Source: Planctomycetota bacterium (GTDB lineage: Bacteria > Planctomycetota > Phycisphaerae > WQYP01). Taken from it: a stretch of 45,581 nt of DNA. Shown one piece after another: positions 1 through 9,020 of this stretch (the first letter of the stretch is position 1; the number at the start of each line of letters is the position of its first letter). The notes below the pieces were generated by a model. The model worked only from the letters and a program-made list of their open reading frames with translations, had not been told where the DNA came from and searched no databases. The stretch covers positions 1 through 45,581 of the forward strand of contig JAJZDN010000029.1 in assembly GCA_021805985.1 (NCBI GenBank), read 5' to 3'. The position numbers and the translations under genes are program-made.

Positions 1-48
1 ATGTGCCTCCAACGCCGGAACCAGTGACTGTAATTGTTGGGCATCCAT
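1..48 (-). CDS. 5' end of an unknown gene running off the window
   Basis: Only the first 16 codons are inside the window. Reading leftwards from 48 the peptide begins MDAQQLQSLVPALEAH. An AAGGAG ribosome binding site lies 7 bases before the ATG, which is the main support for a real gene. Nothing here identifies a family. It is divergent from the DUF2442 gene, so both promoters should lie within about 49-130. Confidence 0.5.
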   Translation of the reverse strand, partial: MDAQQLQSLVPALEAH

Positions 49-215
49 GCCGTCGCTCCTTTCGTCTGCCCTTACTCATCGGTCATCCGAAATAAAATCT
101 TGAGCTTTTATAGCGCTGTCGTACTAGTGCCAATCGTGCTCGCCCGCCATACGCTGTTTGCGTCGCCTACAAAAATGGAACCAACCAACTGATCGTAAAG
201 CTATCTAACGGGGCG

Positions 216-497
216 GTGCTATTGTTGCCTCCGCAATTATTGCAGGGGCTTGAGCATGCCACGGCGGAACAGTTAAGCATCATTCAAATTACCGGGCCTG
301 GTACCGGATTGCATTGGCCGATGCTCAATATTGATCATGAGGTTTCCGGACTGCTGACCGGGATTTTCGGTACTGTAAAATGGATGGCAAAAATCGGCCG
401 CAAAGGCGGTCGTTCGCGCAGCAATGCGAAACGCGCTGCGGCCCGCCGAAACGGAAAAAGCGGTGGTCGCCCCGTGCGGATGGCGACGGCGCGTTAA
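216..497 (+). CDS. DUF2442-like protein, apparently lacking its N-terminus
   Basis: The product resembles the DUF2442 family: a PPxLLxGL segment, the core GTGLHWPMLNIDHEVSGL, then IFGTVKWM and an Ala/Arg/Gly-rich tail ending in a GGRP motif. The family is small, often sits near toxin-antitoxin or mobile loci, and has no firmly known biochemical role. The first usable start is GTG at 216. The same frame stays open back to a TAG at 111, and codons 141-215 still read like the family (ending in KLSNGAVLLLPP). No ATG, GTG or TTG lies in that upstream part. Either the gene has lost its 5' end or it uses an unusual start. Treat it as a possible remnant. Confidence 0.55.
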   Translation: MLLLPPQLLQGLEHATAEQLSIIQITGPGTGLHWPMLNIDHEVSGLLTGIFGTVKWMAKIGRKGGRSRSNAKRAAARRNGKSGGRPVRMATAR

Positions 498-602
498 TCC
501 CATAAGAGCCAAAACCGTGTGCGAGTTTTCGTGAAGTTGCCGCGATTGTCCGTGTGAGCTAAAAATTGCCACGCCCTGAATTTTTGCCGATTGTTCGACA
601 GC

Positions 603-630
603 TTGTAATTTTACGGGGTTTTCATATACT
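603..630 (+). promoter_or_regulatory. Candidate promoter of rpmB
   Basis: TTGTAA (603-608) and TATACT (625-630) are separated by 16 bases and lie 38 bases before the rpmB start. This fits a housekeeping sigma factor. It is a visual match only. Confidence 0.35.
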
Positions 631-667
631 TATGGGTCTGGAATGAACCTGAATTGGAGTTTAGACT

Positions 668-943
668 ATGCCTCATGTTTGTCATTATACCGGTCGGAAA
701 ACACGTATTGGCCGTCAGTGCACGTATCGTGGTAAGGCCAAATATCTCGGTGGAGTCGGTATTAAGATTACGGGCAGATCATCTCGTAAATTCAAGCCAA
801 ATCTGCAAAAGGTCCGTGTGCTTATTGATGGCAAACCGGCCCGCGTCTGGGCATCGGCCAAGGCCTTGAAAACCGGCTTGGTGACCAAGCGGGTGGCGCG
901 GCGGTTTGTGTATCGCAAGCCCACACAGGCCGCAGCCGCCTGA
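668..943 (+). CDS. rpmB: 50S ribosomal protein bL28
   Basis: A 91-residue bL28 protein of the large ribosomal subunit. It opens with [15 protein letters not shown], matching the N-terminal V/C-x-x-TGR/K signature of the family. The core [12 protein letters not shown] and the segment [14 protein letters not shown] follow in the expected order. The start is set by a GGAG site 8 bases upstream of the ATG at 668. The C-terminus has a basic then Ala-rich extension beyond the usual core. A promoter-like pair lies just upstream and a strong hairpin terminator downstream, so it looks monocistronic although gatC follows directly. Confidence 0.95.
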   Translation: MPHVCHYTGRKTRIGRQCTYRGKAKYLGGVGIKITGRSSRKFKPNLQKVRVLIDGKPARVWASAKALKTGLVTKRVARRFVYRKPTQAAAA

Positions 944-1033
944 GGTCGTTTCGACCATTTTGGGTACTGTAATTGCGCTCGGATGCGCGGTGCCTGAGGT
1001 AGAAAAGCCCCATAATATAAATATTATCCGTAT

Positions 1034-1068
1034 AATACGAGGCCTGTAGAAGGCCTCGTATTTGTTTT
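1034..1068 (+). terminator. Rho-independent terminator after rpmB
   Basis: A 12-bp perfect stem (AATACGAGGCCT / AGGCCTCGTATT) with a 5-base loop is followed by a T-rich run (TTTGTTTT). It ends 13 bases before the gatC start, so gatC transcription either reads through it or starts in or near it. Confidence 0.75.
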
Positions 1069-1081
1069 GGATGGTGTAACT

Positions 1082-1393
1082 ATGGCTGATACGCTCAATG
1101 AAACGCAGGTTCGCCACGTGGCACAATTGGCCCGATTGAAACTGGCCGACAGCGACGTGCCGCGGCTAAGCAAACAGATTTCCTCCATATTGGATTATGT
1201 CGGGCAATTGCAGGAAACCAACGTCCAGGGGCTTGAGCCTATGGCGCATCCGTTGCCGCTGCATTCGGTGTTGCGCGAGGATGAGATTCGAGCGTCGCTG
1301 ACGGTTGAGCAGGTGCTGGCGAACGCCCCGGGTAAAGCCGGTGCGTTTTTTACCGTACCGAAAGTTTTGGATACCGGTATGGGCGGCGGTTAA
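1082..1393 (+). CDS. gatC: Asp/Glu-tRNA(Asn/Gln) amidotransferase subunit C
   Basis: GatC is the small belt-like subunit of the GatCAB amidotransferase, which converts misacylated Glu-tRNA(Gln) or Asp-tRNA(Asn) to the amide form and holds GatA and GatB together. The 103-residue product shows the family pattern: VRHVAQLARLKLADSD near the N-terminus, a helix ending ILDYVGQLQE, the GLEPMAHPLPL segment, and the C-terminal APGKAGAFFTVPKVLD. The frame stays open upstream to a TTG at 1067, but that lies in the terminator tail. ATG at 1082 matches the usual family start. gatA and gatB follow but are not adjacent. Confidence 0.93.
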   Translation: MADTLNETQVRHVAQLARLKLADSDVPRLSKQISSILDYVGQLQETNVQGLEPMAHPLPLHSVLREDEIRASLTVEQVLANAPGKAGAFFTVPKVLDTGMGGG

Positions 1394-1474
1394 GGGCGTG
1401 CGTGCCACCTCACTGGCAGCCCGGTGCCGGCAAGGACTGGACATCCAGAGGAGCGTCATCCAGAGCCGCCAATG

Positions 1475-1502
1475 TTGCGGGCAACTTATTGTGTCGTAAA
1501 AT
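1475..1502 (+). promoter_or_regulatory. Candidate promoter for the lipoprotein gene
   Basis: TTGCGG (1475-1480) and TAAAAT (1497-1502) are 16 bases apart and lie 27 bases before the ATG at 1529. It could also serve gatA downstream. Pattern match only. Confidence 0.3.
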
Positions 1503-1528
1503 AGAAGAGTTTTATTGGGGTCTTAAGT

Positions 1529-2152
1529 ATGTATGCAGTTCGTTATGCGGCATGTTTTTCAGCAGCGGTTGCCGTGCTGCTTTTGTCCGGATGCGCGGGA
1601 TACAATCCTTTGGCGCATCCGCAAAACAGTTATCGTGCGAATTTATCAGATCATGTCCTGTCGGTTCGCGAATTTTCTACACAGGCAGAGGAATCCGGGC
1701 AATCCGGTATATCAACCCAATCAGTCATGCCCGGACAGTTGCCACCCGCTGCTGTTACTGGCACCTATAGCTTTACTGTTCCTTATTCGATAACAAGTTT
1801 CAAAAAATCGACAGCTACCTATCGGCAGTACCTGCTTTATAATGGACGGCCAACTCCGAACCAGAAGCCGTTCTGCGTTTTAACTGTGGCCGCAAAAGTT
1901 GCCCGAAATTGCCGTAACGGCTTAAAATTTAACGTCAGCGCAAAACGGACGTTTATTCTTAACGGCCTGGCGGCACATGAGTGGACCGGCTATACCAATT
2001 CCGGCAATCCCTTTGCGGAATTAATTGTTTCCCATTTGGGTGGCGGTGACAAACTTGACGCGTTGGCCATTGCGCCAAATACTCAGATTCGCAGCATGGC
2101 GCTGAAAATCCTGGGATCCATTCATTGGACGCCGGATACCAGCGGTGAGTAA
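1529..2152 (+). CDS. Lipoprotein of unknown function
   Basis: The 207-residue product has a basic N-terminus, a hydrophobic stretch and a lipobox L-S-G-C with the acceptor cysteine at residue 22, so it should be a membrane-anchored lipoprotein. The rest (TYSFTVPYSITSFKKSTATY onwards) is soluble, with several Cys residues and a possible beta-rich fold. I recognise no family. It lies between gatC and gatA on the same strand with short gaps (135 and 75 bases), so it is probably co-transcribed with them. Nothing suggests a link to tRNA amidation. Confidence 0.8.
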   Translation: MYAVRYAACFSAAVAVLLLSGCAGYNPLAHPQNSYRANLSDHVLSVREFSTQAEESGQSGISTQSVMPGQLPPAAVTGTYSFTVPYSITSFKKSTATYRQYLLYNGRPTPNQKPFCVLTVAAKVARNCRNGLKFNVSAKRTFILNGLAAHEWTGYTNSGNPFAELIVSHLGGGDKLDALAIAPNTQIRSMALKILGSIHWTPDTSGE

Positions 2153-2227
2153 TGGGATCTTTGCGTCGGGCGGCTTGCGGGAATATTTTCAAGAATCGGT
2201 CACTGCTTTGGTTTATGGACACGCTCA

Positions 2228-3697
2228 ATGATCAATGAGTTCAGCGCTTTAGAAGTTCGCAATAAAATCACTGCCGGCGAATTAACCGCCGTCGCCGCTG
2301 CGCAGGCGTCTTTATCCGCCATTGCACAGGGCGATGGACAACTGCACGCGTACAACGCCGTGTTTGCGGATCGAGCCTTGCAGCGGGCCGAATCTATTGA
2401 CCGCGCGAAGGCCGCGGGCAAACCGCTGGGACTGCTGGCGGGCGTGCCCATTGCGATAAAAGATAATCTGTGCACCACATTTGGCGCTACCACGTGTTCG
2501 TCAAAAATGCTGAAAAATTTTCACAGCCCGTATGACGCAACGGTGGTTAAAAAGCTCGAGGAAGCGGGCGCGGTGATTTTAGGTAAAACCAACCTTGATG
2601 AATTCGCCATGGGAAGCTCGACGGAAAATTCCGCCTTTGGCCCAAGTCATAACCCCTGGAACACCCACTGCGTGCCAGGTGGATCATCCGGTGGATCAGC
2701 TGCCGCCACCGCCGCACGGCTGTGCGCCGCATCGCTGGGATCAGACACGGGCGGATCGATCCGGCAGCCCGCGTCATTGTGCGGAATTGTCGGCTTGAAA
2801 CCGACCTACGGCCTGGTATCGCGTTATGGCCTTGTGGCGTTTGCCAGTTCGCTGGATCAGATCGGGCCCATGGCGCGCACGGTGGAAGATGCCGCCTTAC
2901 TACTGCAAGTTATTGCGGGTCATGATCCATTGGACAGCACAAGTTGGCCGCAGCCGGTGCCGGATTATCTTTCAGATTTGGACAAGCCGCTGGAGGGCGT
3001 GCGCATCGGCCTGCCGGCGGAATTCAGCGGTGACGGCATTGAGCCGGAAGTCAGCAGTGCCATTGCCAAAGCGGTTGATTTTTATCGCAGCCAGGGTGCG
3101 ACGGTGGTAGACGTTCATTTGCCGCACACAAAATACGGCATCGCGGCCTATTATGTCATCGCACCGGCGGAGGCGTCGAGCAATCTTTCCCGTTATGACG
3201 GCGTGCATTACGGCCATCGCACAGCCAAACCGGAGAATTTATTTGATCTGTATGCGGCGAGCCGGGCTGAGGGCTTCGGCCCGGAGGTGCAGCGCCGCAT
3301 TATGCTGGGCACGTATGCGTTATCCTCCGGCTATTACGATGCGTATTATTTGCGGGCGTTGCGGGTGCGGCAGTTGATCAAGCGTGATTTTGATCAGGCG
3401 TTTGAAAAGTGCGATTTTATCGCGTGCCCCACCTCCCCCACCGTAGCATTTGAACTGGGAGCCAAAAGCGGCGATCCGTTGCAGATGTATTTGTGCGATG
3501 TCTTCACGGTAACATGCAACATCGCCGGCATTCCGGGAATGAATATTCCCTGCGGCTTTTCCAATTCCGGGCTGCCGATCGGCCTGCAGATATTGGGTCC
3601 GACATTCAGCGAACAACGCATGCTACGCTTAGCACGTATGTACGAAAAGCATCACGACTGGCACACGCGCAAGCCGAAAGGCTTTACCAATTCCTGA
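2228..3697 (+). CDS. gatA: Asp/Glu-tRNA(Asn/Gln) amidotransferase subunit A
   Basis: GatA is the amidase-signature subunit that hydrolyses glutamine and supplies ammonia to GatB. The 489-residue length is normal. The Ser-cisSer-Lys triad is visible: Lys78 in IAIKDN, cis-Ser153 in the GGSSGGSAAA loop, and nucleophile Ser177 in SDTGGSIRQP. The later GLKPTYGLVSRYGLVAFASS and the C-terminal IPGMNIPCGF...GLPIGLQILGP segments are typical of GatA and not of generic amidases. The start is ATG 2228, with no strong ribosome binding site in front. A metabolically complete GatCAB is encoded within 8 kb. Confidence 0.97.
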   Translation: MINEFSALEVRNKITAGELTAVAAAQASLSAIAQGDGQLHAYNAVFADRALQRAESIDRAKAAGKPLGLLAGVPIAIKDNLCTTFGATTCSSKMLKNFHSPYDATVVKKLEEAGAVILGKTNLDEFAMGSSTENSAFGPSHNPWNTHCVPGGSSGGSAAATAARLCAASLGSDTGGSIRQPASLCGIVGLKPTYGLVSRYGLVAFASSLDQIGPMARTVEDAALLLQVIAGHDPLDSTSWPQPVPDYLSDLDKPLEGVRIGLPAEFSGDGIEPEVSSAIAKAVDFYRSQGATVVDVHLPHTKYGIAAYYVIAPAEASSNLSRYDGVHYGHRTAKPENLFDLYAASRAEGFGPEVQRRIMLGTYALSSGYYDAYYLRALRVRQLIKRDFDQAFEKCDFIACPTSPTVAFELGAKSGDPLQMYLCDVFTVTCNIAGIPGMNIPCGFSNSGLPIGLQILGPTFSEQRMLRLARMYEKHHDWHTRKPKGFTNS

Positions 3698-3873
3698 TAC
3701 AGCGATATGCTCCTGAAAGCTGGGTTGGCTTGCATCAATGGAACAAGGGGAAGCGGCAAGACGTGTGGCGGGAATAGGCAGTTCCTCCGCCACGGTTCCG
3801 GGGTCTATTGCTTCCCGCAGCCCATTGGTTGGCCATCTGATTTTGGGTATAGCGCAGTCCTGAGGTGCACGTC

Positions 3874-6800
3874 ATGGTTACTCGCCGGCAGCGTTGTTTC
3901 ATTTTCGGTTTGCTTCTGCTCATGTTTTCCGGCTTACCAAAGGTGAGTGCCGCGACTTTCGACTCATCCAATGCGTTGTATATCAGCCACGCCAAATTTC
4001 AAAAGATCGCGACCGCCGCGTTGGCTTGGGCCAAAGGGCACCCGCAATCACCGGATAGCCCCCGATTGCTTTTCCGAGTTGTCATGGCGGCGACTGTGCG
4101 TGGCGACGATCCGCGGGATTTGAGCATTGCGCAGCGGCGGCTGATTCTGGATTTTCCCGGCAGCAATGAGGCCCGGTATTTTCTCGCGAACATCCCCGGT
4201 TCCAAGGCCTACCGGGCGGTCGTCACGAGTCTTTTACGGTGGTTCACTTACCACCCGAAGAAACGCAACGCCCACATTATTGACGGCGTAATCCGTAGCG
4301 GATTACAGCATTTTGGCATCGACGCGGTTTCTGTAAACTTTTCCCAGAATGCCCTGCTGTGCTACCTGGTAACGCACGAAGCCGGAGATACCGAGGTTGC
4401 CAACGAGATGCTCGGAGCCACGGAACCGTCATCCTCAGATGGAAAATATCCGAAGAAACTAGCTGGAGATGAGATACGCGAGGTGGTCGTTGACGGAACT
4501 ATGACGCCCCTTGCAAAGTTCCGCTTGCTGGGAAGGTTGGGGCAAACTGAGCCGACATACCTCCTGGAAAGGTACTATTTGCACTGTATGCCAGCGGCAG
4601 TGCGGTCATCAAAAAAGCTGCTGAAGCTGCACGCCGAAGAGCTGATATTAAACGGCCATTTCCGGCGTGCGCTGGCCTTGTTAACCGGAAGCAGCCGCCA
4701 CGAATCCAGCGCCAATGTCGAATTTCTTCGCATTTACTGCTACGCTGTTTTGGGCCACCCTGGGCGTGCGGCCAAGGCGGCAAAACAACTGGCGGCGGAT
4801 TTTCCGAAAAGCCCGTGGGAACACGATGCGCTGAAACTCGCTAAATTGGCGGCCGGTCAGAGCGCTGCCGAGGGTCAGGTCGTGTCGCAAGTTTTGCAGC
4901 TCCTGCACGCAGTGGGCAACAACGTCCGGGGATATGAACTTCGCGCAACGCTCAACGGTAAGCACAAGACCGCCTGGAGGTTCTACGGCGGAGTAGCCGG
5001 CCGCGCCGGGAATATTCAGATCCGGAAAAACGGCGACGTGGTCGCCGCGATTGCATGGAACTCCAGAGCGGTGCGACTTTTTAACCCCAGCGCAAAGCGT
5101 ACCTTTCGATTGCCGGTCGGGCTGGCAGGACGGGCATCGGCTGGCGATAGTTCGCCCTCTGCAGATCTGGCCAGGGTACTATCAGCCCTCGGCACTTCCG
5201 AACTTGATGCAAAGGGGATCTTGGCACGTTATCTGCCCGCCTCGCTCAAGACTTACGCCGGAACAATGCAGTTTTTCCACCAGGCCCGTCGGTTCGGCGT
5301 GTTCTTCACCCAGCAACGAGATCAAGGCGAAAAAACGTCATTTGGTGTGGTGATTGCGGGAATCTCAAATCCGAAATGGATGGAGGTTTCAGCCACGCTG
5401 AATCGTACGCACCATCTTCTGAAATTGACGTGCGGCGACCACGCTGAGCTGAGCCTTGTAGGGAGTTCATCTCCGCATTTTGCGCTCTCGCCGCCAAAGT
5501 GGCCGCCCGGAAGCGTACTCCAACAAAAGAAATCCATGGCCACGGCGCTTAAGGATGTTTCCGCCTTGCTGCCGGGATGGTTCGGGATTTTTGGCAACCT
5601 TATGACAACGGCTAATTCGTTGGAGCATGACAGCAACCATGATTACATCGCCGCTCTCAAGGCCAAGGCCCTCATAAAATATCCGGCGGAACTGCCTCCC
5701 GCATTTAACGGCACCGGCCCAGCTCTTTCTCCCCATTTTTCCGCAGCCGCGCAGCAAAAAGCAGTGGAGATGCTTGCGTGGGCCAGGAAAAACTCCAACT
5801 CTGCCCTTGCTCCGGAAAAATTATTTACTGGATTCATGTTGGCCAGGCTGGCAAAACAACCCGTTCTTGCCGGCAGACTTGAAAGGCGGTTGGTGCTGTT
5901 CTACGGTTCGAGCCTGCAGGGGCGGTATGATCTAACGCGATTTACCACAGCTTCGGAGTTCGGACATTTAGTCCAGGCACTTCTCAAACACAACGCCAAT
6001 AAAATGACCCCGCCCCGCGAAGCAGCGATTCTGCGGGTCGTTTACTATGGGGTGGAGGAATTCGGAAATACCAATGACCGGGCCGATATCTTTGGCACCG
6101 GGCACAGGGTCAGCGCCGTTTTTTGCGAGGCTATAGCCATGCAGGCAGGTTGGGCCAAGCTCGCACAGGAATTCCGCGGGGCAGTGGTCTCACTGGCCGC
6201 ATCAGATAAAACGCTCGCAAGCGTGTCGCACATTTTTGTCCAACCCGGGCTGACGCCCGCCGAGCGCATTGAGAAACTGACGGGAATTAAAAAGAGTAAA
6301 ATAAGCCCGTATCTGACGCTCTATCTGATTCACATGAGTCACCACCGGCACGTAAATCCTACAATAATGCGCGACGCTGAACAGCTATACGCTGCTACCG
6401 ACCAATGGAAGCGGGCCTGCATTTATGGCAATGACCTGGCCCGTTTGCATCGGGATTCGGCTCGAACAGCATTTATCCTTGGCTATTGTGAACTTCGGCT
6501 CCGCCAATCAGCCGCCGCCCGCCAGACCGCACTGGACGCGGTAAAAAAATTTCCCAAAAGCCCGTGGGTAACGAATCTGAACTTACTGGCTTCAGAAAGT
6601 CTTACCTACCGGAAAAACTCCCAACAATGCGCCCAAGCACTGCGCACAGTGGATCACTGGCTGATACGCAAACCGACCGGGTTCGAGATAACCGTGCATT
6701 TCCAGGCCGTTGGAAAGCCCGCATTTTTCGGCTACTTTGCCGCAACCACCCATTTTATTCAATTGTTTGGGAGCCTGAATGACAAGCCTTTTATGGCACT

Positions 6801-7455
6801 GCGAATGCGGCAGAAACACTTGGAAGTGTTATCGCCTGACACCGCGCGATTTCAACGCTACAGTTCCGGGGAAATCAATGTAGGGGCTGTGGTTTCTATT
6901 CATCGTTATACTGAAAATGGATGGGTATTCCAATTCGGGGTTCCGTTTTCTGCCAAACCCTACGGCTATTGCCCATTAGTCCAACAATTAAAGGGCCACT
7001 ATTTGAGCACGGACGCAGGCGTTAGACAGTTCTTAGCCTGCACTGGAAGGCAAGCATTACTGCTGCGGCCACAAAGTATCGGTAGCATTACGACGTTTGA
7101 GATGCGCCAATTCTCCTTACGCCGGCCCACTGATCACACGGTAACATTTCAGGTTGAACGCTCCGGCCGCCCCATCATGCTGAGATCGCACAGGATGACG
7201 CTGCATTTCCGTTTTCTCAGCGGAACAAAACATTATTTTCGCCACTTGGCCTGGCCGCAATACAAGGTCATCAACGGGCGCGCCACGGGGATGGAAATGT
7301 TCGGTCGGGTACTTTCCGAATTAAGCAGCGGTGCCGCCGCAGTTTATAAGCTCGCCGAAACGCATCCTTCGCACCATGCTGGAGGCAACGGTGCAAAAGC
7401 GGTAAAATCCGGGCCACGGAAATCCGCGGCCAATGGCCCCGGCATTAGCCGTTGA
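3874..7455 (+). CDS. Large exported protein built from two ~582-residue repeats
   Basis: The start at ATG 3874 is preferred because GAGGTG lies 6 bases upstream, with a GTG at 3865 as the alternative. Residues 1-26 form a signal peptide (basic start, then FIFGLLLLMFSG, cleavage near VSA|A). The 1193-residue mature region looks like two tandem copies. ALAWAKGHPQ near residue 50 matches MLAWARKNSN near 633, and a helical-repeat unit ending FPKSPW near residue 310 matches one ending FPKSPW near 892. Both offsets are about 582 residues. Each copy is alpha-helical (TPR-like) followed by a beta-rich part. The function is unknown. It overlaps no gene, and gatB starts 28 bases later. Confidence 0.85.
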   Translation: MVTRRQRCFIFGLLLLMFSGLPKVSAATFDSSNALYISHAKFQKIATAALAWAKGHPQSPDSPRLLFRVVMAATVRGDDPRDLSIAQRRLILDFPGSNEARYFLANIPGSKAYRAVVTSLLRWFTYHPKKRNAHIIDGVIRSGLQHFGIDAVSVNFSQNALLCYLVTHEAGDTEVANEMLGATEPSSSDGKYPKKLAGDEIREVVVDGTMTPLAKFRLLGRLGQTEPTYLLERYYLHCMPAAVRSSKKLLKLHAEELILNGHFRRALALLTGSSRHESSANVEFLRIYCYAVLGHPGRAAKAAKQLAADFPKSPWEHDALKLAKLAAGQSAAEGQVVSQVLQLLHAVGNNVRGYELRATLNGKHKTAWRFYGGVAGRAGNIQIRKNGDVVAAIAWNSRAVRLFNPSAKRTFRLPVGLAGRASAGDSSPSADLARVLSALGTSELDAKGILARYLPASLKTYAGTMQFFHQARRFGVFFTQQRDQGEKTSFGVVIAGISNPKWMEVSATLNRTHHLLKLTCGDHAELSLVGSSSPHFALSPPKWPPGSVLQQKKSMATALKDVSALLPGWFGIFGNLMTTANSLEHDSNHDYIAALKAKALIKYPAELPPAFNGTGPALSPHFSAAAQQKAVEMLAWARKNSNSALAPEKLFTGFMLARLAKQPVLAGRLERRLVLFYGSSLQGRYDLTRFTTASEFGHLVQALLKHNANKMTPPREAAILRVVYYGVEEFGNTNDRADIFGTGHRVSAVFCEAIAMQAGWAKLAQEFRGAVVSLAASDKTLASVSHIFVQPGLTPAERIEKLTGIKKSKISPYLTLYLIHMSHHRHVNPTIMRDAEQLYAATDQWKRACIYGNDLARLHRDSARTAFILGYCELRLRQSAAARQTALDAVKKFPKSPWVTNLNLLASESLTYRKNSQQCAQALRTVDHWLIRKPTGFEITVHFQAVGKPAFFGYFAATTHFIQLFGSLNDKPFMALRMRQKHLEVLSPDTARFQRYSSGEINVGAVVSIHRYTENGWVFQFGVPFSAKPYGYCPLVQQLKGHYLSTDAGVRQFLACTGRQALLLRPQSIGSITTFEMRQFSLRRPTDHTVTFQVERSGRPIMLRSHRMTLHFRFLSGTKHYFRHLAWPQYKVINGRATGMEMFGRVLSELSSGAAAVYKLAETHPSHHAGGNGAKAVKSGPRKSAANGPGISR

Positions 7456-7483
7456 TAAGATAATTAGAAGTAAGGATTCATTA

Positions 7484-9004
7484 ATGTCCACGACCACTGC
7501 TGTTGAACCGCAATATAAGGTGCTTATTGGCATGGAAATCCATGTACAGTTGGCGACAAAATCCAAGATGTTTACTGGAGCCGCCAATGGGTTTGGCGGC
7601 GAACCGAATTCGCAGGTGGACCCGGTGATTCTGGGGCTGCCCGGCGTATTACCCGTGATTAATAAACGCGCGGTGGAGATGGCGATGATGGTGGGCTTGG
7701 CCTTGAACTGCCAGATCGCGGCGCAGACCAAGTGGGACCGCAAAAGTTACTACTACCCGGATTTACCAAAAAATTATCAGATCAGCCAATACGATCAACC
7801 GCTGTGCGGTCCCGGTGCTATTGAATTGCCGTTGCCTGATGGCAGCAGTAAAACGATTCGCATACGCCGCGCACATCTGGAAGAAGATGCGGGCAAACTG
7901 ATGCATGAAGCCGGTATGACGGAATCTCTGGTGGATTTGAACCGTGCGGGAACACCGTTACTGGAAATTGTCACCGAGCCGGACTTGCACAGCCCGGAAG
8001 AAGCCCGACTCTTTGGCGAGGAACTCCGCAGGATTTGCCGGTACCTGGCGGTTTCGCACGGCATTATGCAGCAGGGGCATATGCGGTTTGAGCCTAATAT
8101 AAATTTACATATCTATCACAATGGAAAAACCGTTAAGACGGCCATCAGCGAGGTTAAAAATCTTAACAGTTTCCGTTCTGTTGAACGGGCGTGCAGCTAT
8201 GAAATTCAGAGACAGTTGGCGGAATTTCTGGCCAATCCGGAGGTTACGTCCAATGCGGGAAAATCCACCCGCGGCTGGGATGATGACAAAGGCATGACGC
8301 TATTACAGAGAGAAAAAGAAGAAGCCCATGATTACCGCTATTTTCCCGATCCGGATTTAGTTCCGCTGCATGTAGCACCGCAATGGGTCGAGGACATTCG
8401 CTCTGGCGTGGTGGAACTGCCGATTGCCCGGAGGAAGCGGTATCAGGAAAAATTTGGCATGTCCGCCAAGGAAGCGTTCTCGCTGACGGAAGAACGCGAG
8501 GTAGCGGATTTGTTTGATCGTGCGGCGGCTCTGGGTGCACCGGCGCGACGGCTGACGAATCTATTTTTAGGCCCGGCGGCAAAAATGGCCAATGAAGCAG
8601 CTTCTGCCGAGGCTGCCACGGTATTAATCAGCGATCTTCCCGTTACCGCTCAACAATACGCCCAACTGGCGGGACTTATTGAATCCGGCGGCATCAGCGC
8701 GACATCCGCAGTTCCGATATTTGAATATCTGGTCAAGCATGTGGGCGCTGATCCGGCCAAGGCGGCACAGGAATTGGGACTGGTGCAGGTGCGGGACCAA
8801 AACCAGACCGAAGCCTGGGTGGCACAGGCGCTGGCCGCCAATCCGCAGGCGATCAGTGATTACCAAAGTAATCCGAAGAAAAAACAGGCTTCACTGGGCT
8901 TTTTACGCGGTGCGGTTATGAAGGCCAGCCAAGGGAAGGCTGATCCCAAACTCGTGGGAGAAATTTTGGAAGCAAAACTCAACGCCGCAGCGCAGGAATC
9001 TTAA
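7484..9004 (+). CDS. gatB: Asp/Glu-tRNA(Asn/Gln) amidotransferase subunit B
   Basis: GatB binds the misacylated tRNA, phosphorylates the side-chain carboxylate and transamidates it with ammonia from GatA. The 506-residue product carries the family landmarks: IGMEIHVQLATKSKMF at the N-terminus, DLNRAGTPLLEIVTEPD, RFEPNINLHIY, and the block TRGWDDDKGMT...EEAHDYRYFPDPDL. The C-terminal Yqey/tail domain contains the K-A-A-Q-E-LGL and FLRGAVMKASQGKADP motifs. A longer frame reaches 7433, but ATG 7484 has TAAGGA 7 bases upstream and fits the family start. It lies directly behind the large exported protein gene. Confidence 0.97.
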   Translation: MSTTTAVEPQYKVLIGMEIHVQLATKSKMFTGAANGFGGEPNSQVDPVILGLPGVLPVINKRAVEMAMMVGLALNCQIAAQTKWDRKSYYYPDLPKNYQISQYDQPLCGPGAIELPLPDGSSKTIRIRRAHLEEDAGKLMHEAGMTESLVDLNRAGTPLLEIVTEPDLHSPEEARLFGEELRRICRYLAVSHGIMQQGHMRFEPNINLHIYHNGKTVKTAISEVKNLNSFRSVERACSYEIQRQLAEFLANPEVTSNAGKSTRGWDDDKGMTLLQREKEEAHDYRYFPDPDLVPLHVAPQWVEDIRSGVVELPIARRKRYQEKFGMSAKEAFSLTEEREVADLFDRAAALGAPARRLTNLFLGPAAKMANEAASAEAATVLISDLPVTAQQYAQLAGLIESGGISATSAVPIFEYLVKHVGADPAKAAQELGLVQVRDQNQTEAWVAQALAANPQAISDYQSNPKKKQASLGFLRGAVMKASQGKADPKLVGEILEAKLNAAAQES

Positions 9005-9020
9005 CAGGGACGATTGCCTC

